Below are positions 47,796 to 56,712 of a stretch of DNA of 64,000 nt, one piece after another (positions within the stretch are counted from its first letter, which is position 1; each line of letters opens with the position of its first letter). The notes below the pieces were generated by a model. That model searched no databases. It saw nothing but the letters and a program-made list of their open reading frames with translations, and had not been told where the DNA came from. The DNA is taken from the NCBI RefSeq assembly GCF_002705925.1, contig NZ_NKRE01000001.1, positions 2,100,164 through 2,164,163 on the forward strand, written 5' to 3'. The DNA is from Mycobacterium ostraviense (GTDB lineage: Bacteria > Actinomycetota > Actinomycetes > Mycobacteriales > Mycobacteriaceae). The position numbers and the translations under genes were made by a program.

Positions 47796-48878
47796 TCAAC
47801 CCGGACCCGCGCCGGCAGCGGCATGGGTCCGGCTGACCAGCGGCTGTTGGTAGCCGGCGTCGCGCGCCGCGTTTTGCACCGCTCGCCCGACGCCCCCCAC
47901 CCGGCCATTCGGTACCAGGGCGATCACGCAGCCGCCGAATCCGCCGCCGGTCATCCGGGCACCCAGCGCACCGCTGCGCATCGCGGTGTCGGCGATCAAA
48001 TCAAGATGTTCGGTGGTGATGTCGAAGTCGTCGCGCATGGACGCATGCGAGGCAGTGAGCAGGCGGCCTGCCTCGGCGAAATCCGAAACAGCCAGCGCGG
48101 CAACGAAATCCAGCACCCGCTGGTTTTCGGTGAGCACATGGCGGGCGCGCCGGGCGTCCACCGGGTCACCGATCGCGGCCAGCGCCGAGAGATCGTCGAT
48201 GTCGCGCAATGACGAGACCTGCAGAACCGCGGCTGCCCGCTCACATGACGCGCGGCGTTGCGCGTATTCACCGGCGGCGTGACGATGCCGGGCCCGGGAG
48301 TCGATCAGCAACAGTGTGATCCCGGAAGCGTCGGGGTCGAAGGGCACCGGCCGGATGGCGAGATCACGGAAGTCGATCAGCAGCGCCGTCGACGGCTCGC
48401 CGAACAGCGCGGCCAATTGGTCGAGTAAACCCGTTGGCGCGCCGACGTAGTCGTTTTCGGCCCGCTGCGCGAGGCGGGCCTGCTCGATGCGGTCGATGCG
48501 GACACCGGCCGCGGAGGTGATCGCGCCCAGGACCGCGCATTCCAGCGCCGCAGAGGACGAGAGCCCGGACCCGATCTCGACGTCGCTGCTGATCGACATC
48601 GTCCCACCGGGTACCGGATGGCCGGCGCCGCGCAGCGCCCAGATCACCCCGGCCACATAACCGGCCCAGCCGGCCACCCCACCGGGGGCGGTGTCCAGCG
48701 GTATACGCACCGAGTCGTCCATGCGGTCGCTGGCCACCGTGATCGCGTCGCCACGGTCGGGCGCGAAACTCACCACCGTGCGCTGCGGCAGCGCGATCGG
48801 CAACGCCCAGCCGAGGTTGTAGTCGGTGTGCTCGCCGATCAGGTTGATCCGCCCCGGCGCGGCATAGCGGACCGTCAC
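47796..48878 (-). CDS. galK: Galactokinase
   Basis: This Leloir-pathway kinase phosphorylates alpha-D-galactose to galactose-1-phosphate with ATP. At 360 residues it matches Rv0620 in size. GHMP-kinase motifs are present: [14 protein letters not shown] (residues 8-21), the nucleotide loop [13 protein letters not shown] (about 101-113) and [17 protein letters not shown] near the C-terminus. The conserved Asp in [15 protein letters not shown] should be the catalytic base. The start overlaps the galT stop (ATGA), so galT-galK are coupled. No galactose regulator is adjacent. Confidence 0.95.
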   Translation of the reverse strand: MTVRYAAPGRINLIGEHTDYNLGWALPIALPQRTVVSFAPDRGDAITVASDRMDDSVRIPLDTAPGGVAGWAGYVAGVIWALRGAGHPVPGGTMSISSDVEIGSGLSSSAALECAVLGAITSAAGVRIDRIEQARLAQRAENDYVGAPTGLLDQLAALFGEPSTALLIDFRDLAIRPVPFDPDASGITLLLIDSRARHRHAAGEYAQRRASCERAAAVLQVSSLRDIDDLSALAAIGDPVDARRARHVLTENQRVLDFVAALAVSDFAEAGRLLTASHASMRDDFDITTEHLDLIADTAMRSGALGARMTGGGFGGCVIALVPNGRVGGVGRAVQNAARDAGYQQPLVSRTHAAAGAGPG

Positions 48879-49945
48879 GTAAGTTCTCGCAGCCGCTCGG
48901 CGACGCTTTCCGGCGTCACGTCGCTGATGAACGCATCCATCGCCGACTCGGAGCCCGCCAGATATTTCAGCGCGGTGGCGCTGCGGCGGATCGACATCAG
49001 CTCGACGTGAAAGTAGCCGTCCGGCTGCGCGTCGGTGTATTGGTGCAGCGCCGAAATGTACGGCAGCGGACCGGAATACATGCGGTCAAAGCGGCGCAGC
49101 ACGTCGAGATAGAGCTGTGCGAATCCGTCCAGCTCGTTGGCGTCTAGTTCGATGAGGTTGGGCACGAACCGGTTCGGGTAGATGTGTACCTCGACGGGCC
49201 AGCGCGCGGCGAACGGTACGAACGCGGTGAACAGGTCACTGCGGGCGACGATACGACGGCCGTCGGCCAGCTCACGGGCTAGCACTTCTTGAAACAGGTT
49301 GTTACCGTGGCGTATTCGATGCTCGCGTGCCTGATGCAGCATCATCGCCGTCCGCGGCGTCAGATACGGGTAACCGTAGATCTGACCGTGCGGATGGGTC
49401 AGCGTCACACCGATCTCCTCGCCCCGATTCTCGAAGCAGAACACCTGCTCGATGCCCGGCTGACTCAACAGTTCACCGGTGCGATGCCGCCACGCCTCGA
49501 CGACGAGGCGGGCGTGCGGCGCTTCGAGGCCGGCGAACGACCCGGTGTGGTTGCCGGAGAAGCAGATCACCTCGCAGCGGCCATGGCCCGGCGCCGAGGC
49601 GAAGCCGTCGCCGACCGGTGAGAGTCCGCCGGCGCCGGACAGGCTCGGGAACCGGTTCTCGAAGACGACGACGTCGTAGTCGCGCGCGGGCACCTCGCTG
49701 GTCAACCCCGTCGGACCCGGACACAGCGGGCACTGATCGGGCGGCGGCTTGTAGGTGCGGTCTTGACGCAATGCCGCGATGATCACCCACTGACCGGTAG
49801 ACCGGTCGAACCGCAACTCCGAATGCTGCCCGGCCCGCGGCGGCAGCGGCCGACGATCGGGAACCGGTTGCGGAAGGTGACCGGGCAACGCGAAGAACAA
49901 GATGTCACGGCCATCGGCCAGCTTCGCCCGCGTCGGCGCCGTCAC
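48875..49945 (-). CDS. galT: Galactose-1-phosphate uridylyltransferase
   Basis: This enzyme exchanges UMP between UDP-glucose and galactose-1-phosphate. The protein has 356 residues with both halves of the HIT-fold intact. Features are the zinc pair CPLCPG, the FENRFPSL segment, the active-site His motif [14 protein letters not shown] and the late [12 protein letters not shown] and YFHVELM blocks. It starts at GTG 49945. In the H37Rv annotation this gene is split (Rv0618/Rv0619), so this copy is a full-length version. First gene of the galT-galK operon. Confidence 0.94.
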   Translation of the reverse strand: MTAPTRAKLADGRDILFFALPGHLPQPVPDRRPLPPRAGQHSELRFDRSTGQWVIIAALRQDRTYKPPPDQCPLCPGPTGLTSEVPARDYDVVVFENRFPSLSGAGGLSPVGDGFASAPGHGRCEVICFSGNHTGSFAGLEAPHARLVVEAWRHRTGELLSQPGIEQVFCFENRGEEIGVTLTHPHGQIYGYPYLTPRTAMMLHQAREHRIRHGNNLFQEVLARELADGRRIVARSDLFTAFVPFAARWPVEVHIYPNRFVPNLIELDANELDGFAQLYLDVLRRFDRMYSGPLPYISALHQYTDAQPDGYFHVELMSIRRSATALKYLAGSESAMDAFISDVTPESVAERLRELT

Positions 49946-49985
49946 GTTTCGAACATTAACCGACCCGTGCCGTGGCCGCGCTCGC

Positions 49986-50867
49986 TCAGTCGAGTGTGGC
50001 GAGCCAATCGGCTATCGCTTGCCCAATCTCGTGCGGGCTGTCCTCCTGAATGAAGTGACTGCCACGCACCGTCACCTCGGTGAGATTGGCCCAGCTGCGA
50101 CAGAATTCGCGCTGCGGTCCCGTGAGAATGGCTCCGGGGTCGGCGTTGACGAAAAGCTTCGGAAAGTGAGTTGCGGGCAGCCACTGGGCGTAGCCGGCAA
50201 CGATCTGGTGGACGTCGGCGGGCTCGCCTTCGATCGGGATCTCGCGCGGCCAGGTGAGGGTCGGCCGGCGGTGTTCCGGCTCGGTGAACGGGCGTCGGTA
50301 TTCGTCATGCTCCGCGGGTGTGAGGCTGCGCAGAATCGCGCCGGGCAGAACCGCCTCGACAAACAGGTTCTTCTCGATCACCATCTGTTCTCCCGCATCG
50401 GAGCGAAACCCCTGAAAGATTTCGGTCACGGCCTCCGGCCACTCGGCCCAGGTGAGTGGCCGGACGATCGCTTCCATGAAAGCGATGCCGCTGACGCGGT
50501 CGCGGTGGCGGTTGGCCCAGTCGAAGCCGAGGGCTGAGCCCCAGTCATGGACAACCAGGACGACATCGTCGCCGAGGTCGAGCTGATCAAGAAGTCCGTC
50601 GAGGTAGTGGCGGTGCTGGGTGAAGCGGTAACTGCCCGGACCGGTGTCGTCGAGTTTGTCCGAGTCGCCGTGGCCGATGAGATCGGGCACGAGGCAGCGA
50701 CCGCGATCGAAAACGTGCGGAATGACGTTGCGCCACAAGTACGACGACGTCGGGTTGCCATGAAGGAACACGACCGGTCGGCCCTCCCCGGTCTCGTGGT
50801 AGGCCATCCGCTTGCCGTCGACGATCAGGTACCGCTTGCTGAGTGGGGTGGGATCGATCGCAGTCAT
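49986..50867 (-). CDS. Haloalkane dehalogenase
   Basis: This 293-residue alpha/beta-hydrolase converts haloalkanes to alcohols plus halide. The full catalytic set is visible: nucleophile Asp108 and halide-binding Trp109 in [16 protein letters not shown], Asn38 in [10 protein letters not shown], Glu132 in GIAFMEAIV, and His271 in [10 protein letters not shown]. It is similar to the DhaA/DmbA-type enzymes of M. tuberculosis (Rv2579) and other pathogenic mycobacteria, whose natural substrates are unknown. Its neighbours do not suggest one. Divergent from the flavin monooxygenase, with about 130 bp between them. Confidence 0.92.
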   Translation of the reverse strand: MTAIDPTPLSKRYLIVDGKRMAYHETGEGRPVVFLHGNPTSSYLWRNVIPHVFDRGRCLVPDLIGHGDSDKLDDTGPGSYRFTQHRHYLDGLLDQLDLGDDVVLVVHDWGSALGFDWANRHRDRVSGIAFMEAIVRPLTWAEWPEAVTEIFQGFRSDAGEQMVIEKNLFVEAVLPGAILRSLTPAEHDEYRRPFTEPEHRRPTLTWPREIPIEGEPADVHQIVAGYAQWLPATHFPKLFVNADPGAILTGPQREFCRSWANLTEVTVRGSHFIQEDSPHEIGQAIADWLATLD

Positions 50868-50969
50868 CGGGGCCTCCTGGCGTACTTCTTCGAAGAACCG
50901 GCAGGTTGTTTGCTGACGGCGATCTTAGCCGGGTGGCGGCAAACGGGCTTCAGGCGCGGCCCGTGATCG

Positions 50970-50991
50970 AATTGTGCTACAGGGCACAATT
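50970..50991. promoter_or_regulatory. Perfect 8-6-8 palindrome at the monooxygenase start
   Basis: AATTGTGC (50970-50977) and GCACAATT (50984-50991) are exact inverted repeats with a 6-bp spacer TACAGG. The right arm ends 5 bp before the ATG at 50997. The position would block transcription or initiation, as a TetR/MarR/PadR-type operator does. No regulator gene is next to it. Confidence 0.75.
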
Positions 50992-50996
50992 GCAGT

Positions 50997-52163
50997 ATGC
51001 AAGTAGCGATCAGCGGTGCCGGGGTGGCAGGTGCGGCGCTCGCGTACTGGCTGCATCGCACCGGCCATACCCCGACGCTGGTCGAACAGGCGCCGAAATT
51101 CCGCACCGGCGGCTACATAATCGACTTCTGGGGCGTCGGCTATCAGGTGGCCAAACGCATGGGCATCGAAGACCCGGTCCGTGCTGCCGGATACCAGATC
51201 GAACGCCTGCGCTCGGTCGGCTCCAACGGCAAGATCAAAACCGACGTGGATGTCGACGTCTTTCGCCACATTCTCGGTGACGATTTCACCAGCCTGCCGC
51301 GCGGCGATCTGGCCGCCGCAATCTACGCCACGATCGATGGCAAGGTCGAAACGATATTCGACGACAGCATCACTGCCATCGATCAGCACAAGGGCGGTGT
51401 CCGTCTGGCCTTCTGCACAAGCCCCCCAAGGGATTTCGACCTGGTCATTGGTGCCGACGGACTGCATTCCAATGTACGTGGACTGGCCTTCGGCCCGGAG
51501 CGCAACTACGAGCGTTACCTCGGCTGCAAGGTCGCAGCCTGGGTCGTGGGCGGCTACCGGCCACGCGACGACCTGAGCTACGTCACCTATAACATTCCCG
51601 GCAGACAGGTGGGCCGTTTCGCACTGCGCGGCGACCGCACGATGTTCTTGTTCATCTTCCGCGCCCCGCGCTGCGAGGGCGGTGCGGCGCCAAAAGACCA
51701 GCTGCGCTATGCGTTCGGCGGAGCCGGCTGGGAATGCCGAGAGATCCTGGCCACGCTCGACGATGTCGACGACCTCTACTTCGACGTTGTGAGTCAGATC
51801 CGGATGGACAGCTGGTCTCGCGATCGGGTGCTGCTGATCGGTGATGCGGCCGGATGCATCTCCCTGCTCGGCGGCGAGGGCACCGGCTTGGCGATGACCG
51901 AGGCGTACGTGCTGGCCGGGGAGCTCGAGCGCGCCGGGGGCGACCATCGCCGGGCCTTCGAAGCCTACGAGGTGCGGCTGCGTCCTTTCGTCGAAAGCAA
52001 GCAAGCCGGAGCGACCAAGTTCATCGGGTACTTCGCAACCCGGACCCGATTCGGCCTGTGGTTGCGCAATATGGCGATGCGCACGATGAACTTCGGGCCG
52101 CTGGCAACGTTTTTCGCGGGCAGCGTGCGCGACGACTTCGAATTGCCTGACTATGGCATCTAG
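50997..52163 (+). CDS. FAD-dependent monooxygenase (Rv0575c type)
   Basis: This 388-residue group A flavoprotein hydroxylase has the N-terminal Rossmann motif ISGAGVAGAALAYWLHRTGH, the DG motif DLVIGADGLHSNVR and the flavin-binding LLIGDAAGCISLLGGEGTGLAM. Length equals that of Rv0575c. Such enzymes hydroxylate aromatic or polyketide substrates with NAD(P)H and O2; the substrate is unknown. No ribosome site is seen, and the palindrome ends 5 bp before the start, so the mRNA may be nearly leaderless. Divergent from the dehalogenase gene, which may share control. Confidence 0.9.
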   Translation: MQVAISGAGVAGAALAYWLHRTGHTPTLVEQAPKFRTGGYIIDFWGVGYQVAKRMGIEDPVRAAGYQIERLRSVGSNGKIKTDVDVDVFRHILGDDFTSLPRGDLAAAIYATIDGKVETIFDDSITAIDQHKGGVRLAFCTSPPRDFDLVIGADGLHSNVRGLAFGPERNYERYLGCKVAAWVVGGYRPRDDLSYVTYNIPGRQVGRFALRGDRTMFLFIFRAPRCEGGAAPKDQLRYAFGGAGWECREILATLDDVDDLYFDVVSQIRMDSWSRDRVLLIGDAAGCISLLGGEGTGLAMTEAYVLAGELERAGGDHRRAFEAYEVRLRPFVESKQAGATKFIGYFATRTRFGLWLRNMAMRTMNFGPLATFFAGSVRDDFELPDYGI

Positions 52164-52211
52164 TGCCGCTGCTGGCGTAGTCGGGGTTGGGTGTCGCGCG
52201 CTGGTAGCCTG

Positions 52212-52280
52212 GTCACTTACTGTAAGTCACTTGAGTCACTGGGAGTTGGGGGGTAGGCGTTGTGCCCGGCTATGAGCGAC
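52212..52280 (+). repeat. Dispersed repeat copy B
   Basis: GTCAC steps (GGTCACTTACTGTAAGTCAC, then GAGTCAC) and a G-run precede the 24-nt core at 52257-52280, identical to 10837-10860. The region 52164-52435 between the monooxygenase and cyp135B1 genes has no supportable gene. The sequence after the core differs from copy A. Confidence 0.7.
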
Positions 52281-52435
52281 AAATCCGTTGTGTTACTGGG
52301 GTTGTCGCGCAACCCTTGCCTGGATGGCAGTACCAGCCAAGACGCCATCGACGCAGCGCAACGCCATACCGCGGCAGACGCAAATCACACACAGGTCAGC
52401 GAACATCCCTCACCAGATCGGCACCACCAACGGCT

Positions 52436-53824
52436 TCAGCTCACGCCGCTGGCGCCGTGACTCGCCAGCAGTGCCGCGGCCCGCGGTACCGCCGGCACGT
52501 CATTGATCGCCCGGACGCGGATGCGCGCGCCGCGATGCGGCACCACGATGACGTGTTTGAGCTTCTGCCGTTCACCGGACGCGGTGGTGGTCGTCAACAC
52601 GGCCCGCCGCAAGATCTCCCGCAGGACCACCCGCATCTCGACCATGGCGAAGGTAGCGCCAAGGCAGCGCCGGTTGCCGCCGCCGAAGGGGAACCACGTG
52701 ACTGGACTCAATGTCGCGCCGAGCATGCGATCCGGATCGAACCGGTCCGGCTCGCGGTACAGCGCGGCGCTGCCGTGCACCAGACCAATCCCCGGCGCAA
52801 CCAGGGTTCCCGCTGGCAGTCGATAACCAGCCAGGTCCACCGGCCTGGTCAGAACCCGGCCCACGTCGAACACCACCGAGCGGATCCGCAGCGTCTCCTT
52901 TGCCAGCGCATCCAGATACTCGTCGCCGGCCGGGTCACCCGCCGCGCTGGCATCGGCGGCCCGTACCGCCTTGGCCAGAACGGGCGGGTGGCGCGTCAGG
53001 CGCTCCAGCGCCCACGACAACGCGGTCGCCGTGGTGTCGTGGCCGGCCACCAGCAACGTCATCAACTGGTCGCGAAGCTCGGCGTCGGTCAGCGGACCCG
53101 TGTCGTCGGCTGCGGCGCGGACCAGCATCGCCAGCGCGTCGGTGCGTGTGGCGAGGTCGGGGTGAGCGCGTCGATCGGCGATCTCGGCGTAGAGCAGCTG
53201 GTCCGCTGCTGCGATGCGGCGACGCAGCCGTCGCCACCAGCGATGGCGCAGCAGGTCGGGCTTGGCCAGTGCCAGCGAGTCCCACGGACCCACGCTGAGT
53301 AGCCGGGGCATGACGTCGCGCAGCGCAGCCAGCCGGGCCGGGTCGCTGGCACCGATCACTGTCTGCAGGATCACCTCGAGGGTGATCTCGGACATCTTGG
53401 GCGCCACCGCGAAATCGCGTCCCACGGGCCAGGTGGCAATGTTGTCCGCGGCGATCTCGGCCATCAGCCGGGCCTGCTGCGTGACCGCGTCGCGGTGGAA
53501 CGGCGGCAGCATCATGCGGCGGCGGCGATCCCGGTGCATGTCGTCGTCGATCACCAGCAGCGAGCTGTCGCCGAGCAGCCCCCGCAATATCGAATTTGCC
53601 TCGCCGGCGTGAAAGACGCTCGGGTCACCGGCGAACACGGTCTTGATGTCGGCCGGATCAGCCAGATAGACGATCGTCCCCACCCCGGCCACCCGCAGGG
53701 TGAAGACGCCGCCATAGCGGCGGTGACACGCGGCCACGAAATGCGAGCCGTCGGTCAACATCAACAAGGCCTGCACCCACCGGGGCAGCCGAGGTCCGCG
53801 CGGCAGTGACCCGGAATCGCCCAT
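52436..53824 (-). CDS. cyp135B1: Cytochrome P450 CYP135B1 type
   Basis: This 462-residue P450 monooxygenase has the oxygen-binding I-helix LLVAGHDTTATALSWALERL, the ExxR motif AKETLRIRSV and the haem-ligand loop WFPFGGGNRRCLGATFAMVE with the proximal Cys. The N-terminus GPRLPRWVQALLMLTDG and many blocks (FAGDPSVFHAGEANSILRGL) are very close to my recollection of Rv0568. Rv0568 lies next to Rv0569 in M. tuberculosis; here about 7 kb of other genes separate them. Substrate is unknown. ATG 53824 gives the expected N-terminus; the frame is open further upstream. Confidence 0.93.
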   Translation of the reverse strand: MGDSGSLPRGPRLPRWVQALLMLTDGSHFVAACHRRYGGVFTLRVAGVGTIVYLADPADIKTVFAGDPSVFHAGEANSILRGLLGDSSLLVIDDDMHRDRRRRMMLPPFHRDAVTQQARLMAEIAADNIATWPVGRDFAVAPKMSEITLEVILQTVIGASDPARLAALRDVMPRLLSVGPWDSLALAKPDLLRHRWWRRLRRRIAAADQLLYAEIADRRAHPDLATRTDALAMLVRAAADDTGPLTDAELRDQLMTLLVAGHDTTATALSWALERLTRHPPVLAKAVRAADASAAGDPAGDEYLDALAKETLRIRSVVFDVGRVLTRPVDLAGYRLPAGTLVAPGIGLVHGSAALYREPDRFDPDRMLGATLSPVTWFPFGGGNRRCLGATFAMVEMRVVLREILRRAVLTTTTASGERQKLKHVIVVPHRGARIRVRAINDVPAVPRAAALLASHGASGVS

Positions 53825-54109
53825 CGGTACAAGTCTAGGTCGGCGCCGCCGCCGGCCACGTGCCGCCACGTTCGCAGGGTTCGGCCTGAGTGCGCGGTGG
53901 CGGTGCCTCCGGTTCCCGGTACCGCCGCAAACGTTCGCGGCCCGGCCGCGAAACGCCAGAGACCAAGTGGTTCACAGAGTTCCGTAGTCGATGCCGCTTC
54001 ATCGCCAAGTATCGCCCGCGGCCAAGTTGGCGGCAACAGCATCCATGCCGTAGGGCTCCACGGTATGAGATGTTCGCAATCATTCCACGACCGAAGCCGA
54101 ATTCCCTGT

Positions 54110-54604
54110 CTACGCCGATCCGGGGTCGGAGAACCGATGACTACGCAAGAAACTTTGAGCGCGAGCGGCGCGCACAATGCTCTCGCCGGCCCGAAATGCT
54201 TGAGTGTTGCGTTCGACGGGCATGATGGGCAGGGTCGCAGCCTGACGCAACACCATGATGGCGAGGGCAGGAGAAGTTCGGCACGGTACCACTAGGAGAT
54301 TCGCCGATGTTTCCACGCCAGTGACCCTCATCAGCCGTTGGTGGCCAATGATTCCACCGGGGTTCGCCATCCTCATACAGTTCAGCAAGTCCAGGTCTGC
54401 CGAACCCGCCACCGACGACCAGTTGATGCTAATTGCCGCAATGTCGCCCAGTCGCGTGGACAGCGCGTCAATGAGGTCGGGAAGCTCCTGCGCTATCGAG
54501 GCCTTGTGCGGCCACCATCCCCCGTCCAATGGTGCGCCCAGGTCGGTCGCTAAGGTAAGCCGCACCGGGCTGGCCACGCGGCGTCCGCGTACGGTTGCGT
54601 TCAC
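54110..54604 (-). CDS. DUF5994 protein
   Basis: This protein of about 164 residues has the DUF5994 core RLTLATDLGAPLDGGWWPHK, LPDLIDALSTRLGDIAAISI, NWSSVAG, MRVTGVETSANLLVVPCRT and ALAIMVLRQAA. The family is confined to actinobacteria and its function is unknown. The N-terminal start is uncertain: GTG 54604 is used, but the frame is open to 54673. It resembles the gene at 55797, and the two flank cspA. No strong ribosome site is seen. Confidence 0.7.
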   Translation of the reverse strand: MNATVRGRRVASPVRLTLATDLGAPLDGGWWPHKASIAQELPDLIDALSTRLGDIAAISINWSSVAGSADLDLLNCMRMANPGGIIGHQRLMRVTGVETSANLLVVPCRTSPALAIMVLRQAATLPIMPVERNTQAFRAGESIVRAARAQSFLRSHRFSDPGSA

Positions 54605-55061
54605 GGAGCGTCCGTGGTTGCCAACGCCACCGCGCGTATAGCCCGGGCGGTGACACCAGGCTGCGCGGCCCACTCCCGGCCGCAGGGCATCAACGAAACC
54701 GCCACTGCCAGTGCGCTATTCCGGCATTGCGCACGGAGTTCCATCGCGATCCCTTCGTCTAGGTGTAGGTGCGACCCGACACACGCATGTCAGGGATCGA
54801 CAAACGAAGCCAATCAATGATCGTCACGTCCGCTGTGGTGACACCCGAGGATCCGGTTGGCAAATAAACGTTCACCGGAGACGCTACACCCCGCGGAGCA
54901 TCGAATCGCAAAATATTTGAAATATATTGAGCGAAGGGCTAATTCGTCAGCGACCAGGCGGGCGTGCGCTCATGGTACCGGCTACCGCCATCCAACGTGC
55001 TACCTTGAGGGTGGATGTCGTTTCCGTGCATCCATTCTAAAAGAAAGAAGTTGGAAAAGGT
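54605..55061. other. 457-bp region upstream of cspA
   Basis: No gene is supported. The last 60 bp are A-rich (CTAAAAGAAAGAAG) and lead into GGAAAAGGT, the cspA ribosome site. A long, less GC-rich 5' leader is usual for cold-shock genes and may fold as an RNA thermosensor. I could not define a specific structure. Confidence 0.5.
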
Positions 55062-55265
55062 ATGACACAGGGAACTGTGAAGTGGTTCAACAGCGACAAA
55101 GGCTTCGGTTTCATCGCTCCTGACGGCGGTGCAGAGGATGTATTCGTTCACTACACAGAAATACTCGGAAGCGGTTATCGGTCGCTTGAGGAGAACCAGC
55201 GGGTTCAATTCGAGGTCGGCCAAGGCGCCAAAGGACCCCAAGCGACGGGAGTGACACCCGTCTAA
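55062..55265 (+). CDS. cspA: Cold-shock protein CspA
   Basis: This single cold-shock domain of 67 residues binds single-stranded RNA and DNA and acts as an RNA chaperone. RNP1 is KGFGFIAP and RNP2 is [16 protein letters not shown] precedes RNP1. The ribosome site GGAAAAGG is 4 bp from ATG. A perfect 11-bp hairpin follows the stop. Compared with common mycobacterial CspA (VFVHFSEI), it has Tyr and Thr in RNP2, so it is a divergent paralogue. It is flanked on each side by a DUF5994 gene. Confidence 0.95.
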   Translation: MTQGTVKWFNSDKGFGFIAPDGGAEDVFVHYTEILGSGYRSLEENQRVQFEVGQGAKGPQATGVTPV

Positions 55266-55280
55266 GAGACCGCTTCGTCA

Positions 55281-55314
55281 GGTGGGCCGGCAGGCAGTGT
55301 CTCGCCGGCCCACC
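55281..55314 (+). terminator. Hairpin after cspA
   Basis: GGTGGGCCGGC (55281-55291) pairs perfectly with GCCGGCCCACC (55304-55314) around a 12-nt loop, beginning 15 bp after the cspA stop. There is no T-run, as is common in mycobacteria. Confidence 0.8.
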
Positions 55315-55401
55315 GCTCGGTTACCTACTAGCCTTTATCCGCTCGAGCGGCGTACGCTCTTGAAACCGGGACCAGCCAGGCCCCATACGAAGGGGTCGGT
55401 C

Positions 55402-55536
55402 GTGTCCGATAAGTCTCCCCGCCAATCGCTGGGCAAGAAATCCAGCCAGACACTCAAGCAGAAACGCGCCGCCAAGCGCGCCAAAGCGGAACACACAGCC
55501 GCCAGGGACGACATACCGAAGCCGAAACGCCACTGA
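55402..55536 (+). CDS. Small Lys-rich basic protein
   Basis: A 44-residue protein starts at GTG 55402 and reads SDKSPRQSLGKKSSQTLKQK, RAAKRAKAEHTAARDDIPKP, KRH. Small basic proteins of this form are widespread in actinobacteria and are of unknown function, possibly binding nucleic acid or ribosomes. A GGGGTCGG sequence stands before the start. It lies downstream of the cspA hairpin in the same direction. Confidence 0.6.
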   Translation: MSDKSPRQSLGKKSSQTLKQKRAAKRAKAEHTAARDDIPKPKRH

Positions 55537-55796
55537 GATAATAGGTTTCGTTGGCATGGCACTTCCATCTCGCGATCGGCTTGCCTGAATAAGTTGGCCT
55601 GCAATGCTTTTGTTGCACGTCATAGTCAGCGTGCCGGGATGCAATATAGCCTAACGCTGCCAACAAGCGGGTGCGCGCCGGCTGCCGACTGCGAGTAGTA
55701 TCTGACCATCGGCGGTTCCTCGCACGCGACCATCTGAGATTGCGTCATCACCGATAAATCGGTTCGGCCGGATCGCGGCCAAGATGGGAGCGTCGG

Positions 55797-56237
55797 ATGA
55801 CGCGAAAACGAAACTCAACCATAATCGGTTCCCGGTACACGCCGCCGGAGAACACCCCCCGCTTGCGCTTGAAACCCAAGGCGCCCACTACCGGCTACGT
55901 CGACGGGGCATGGTGGCCGCACTGCGACGATCTTCCAATTGAATTGCCGGATCTGCTAGCAGTACTTTCCGTACGGCTCGGACCCATCGACCGCGTGACA
56001 TACCACCTCGCCGAGTGGGCGGAAGCGCCGACGAAGCTGCGTATCGGTCAACGAATTGTGAAGCTGTCCGGTTACTACCGGCAGCCGGCGAATACCATCG
56101 AAGTGTTCGGTGTCAACCAAAAGATCATCCTGCTGGTCGTTCCCCATCACACCGACCCGCACCACGCACATGACTCTATGATGGCCGCTGCCACCCCGAA
56201 TAACGGCTCGACAACCGATTGCCTACTCCATGACTAA
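55797..56237 (+). CDS. DUF5994 protein, second copy
   Basis: This 146-residue DUF5994 protein reads RLRLKPKAPTTGYVDGAWWP, LPIELPDLLAVLSVRLGPID, RVTYHLAEWAEAP, and LLVVPHHTDPHHAHDSMMAA. GGGAGCGTCGG precedes ATG. It is related to the gene at 54110 (shared G-WWP, ELPDL, LSxRLG and LLVVP blocks) but clearly diverged. The function is unknown. The neighbouring gene order, DUF5994, cspA, DUF5994, might mean an RNA-related or stress role, but that is only context. Confidence 0.78.
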   Translation: MTRKRNSTIIGSRYTPPENTPRLRLKPKAPTTGYVDGAWWPHCDDLPIELPDLLAVLSVRLGPIDRVTYHLAEWAEAPTKLRIGQRIVKLSGYYRQPANTIEVFGVNQKIILLVVPHHTDPHHAHDSMMAAATPNNGSTTDCLLHD

Positions 56238-56422
56238 CACGCGGGACAGGCAACAGATTTTCTTCGGTTACGTTGTTATTCAACTGATTCGTGTAGACAT
56301 TGCACCGCGCCGCTACGCGCTCTAATCGCCGGTTTTCGGCACTCGTCATCATGGGCGGGAGCGCAATTGGCGTGGGAGCGGCAACACGTCTGCAGTTAGT
56401 CTTCTGTTGAGACACGCCCAGT

Positions 56423-56662
56423 TCAGTGCCGCTGCCTACTGCGCCTGCCTGTCAGGGGTGTGCCCTGGGTGTCGTCGCCCGCGGCGGTGAGGGCGAGCGC
56501 GATCATCACGTCTGCGTAGGTAACGAAGAGCCCGATCCAGTACGCCCACTTCATGGCCGGATCCGGCTGCGACACGAAGTACATGACCAGAAAAATCGGC
56601 CCTACAATGCCGAACACGAACATCATCAGCTGGATGACGACGTACCGCCGCAAGGTTGCCAC
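56423..56662 (-). CDS. Small membrane protein
   Basis: This 79-residue protein has two predicted transmembrane helices (YVVIQLMMFVFGIVGPIFLV at about 7-29 and WAYWIGLFVTYADVMIALAL at about 39-59) and a basic C-terminus. The start is GTG 56662 after GGAGGGGAG. The function is unknown. It lies 50 bp after the PF10118-type gene on the same strand and may belong to its transcript. Confidence 0.7.
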   Translation of the reverse strand: MATLRRYVVIQLMMFVFGIVGPIFLVMYFVSQPDPAMKWAYWIGLFVTYADVMIALALTAAGDDTQGTPLTGRRSRQRH

Positions 56663-56712
56663 TCTGCAATCTCCCCTCCGGCCGGGTGGCGGGTCGGCTT
56701 ACCTTACCGCTC

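Noticed and set aside
52262..53302. Plus-strand frame of 346 codons opposite cyp135B1
   Set aside because: The opposite strand encodes an intact P450 with all motifs; this frame is Arg/Gln-rich shadow sequence beginning in the dispersed repeat.
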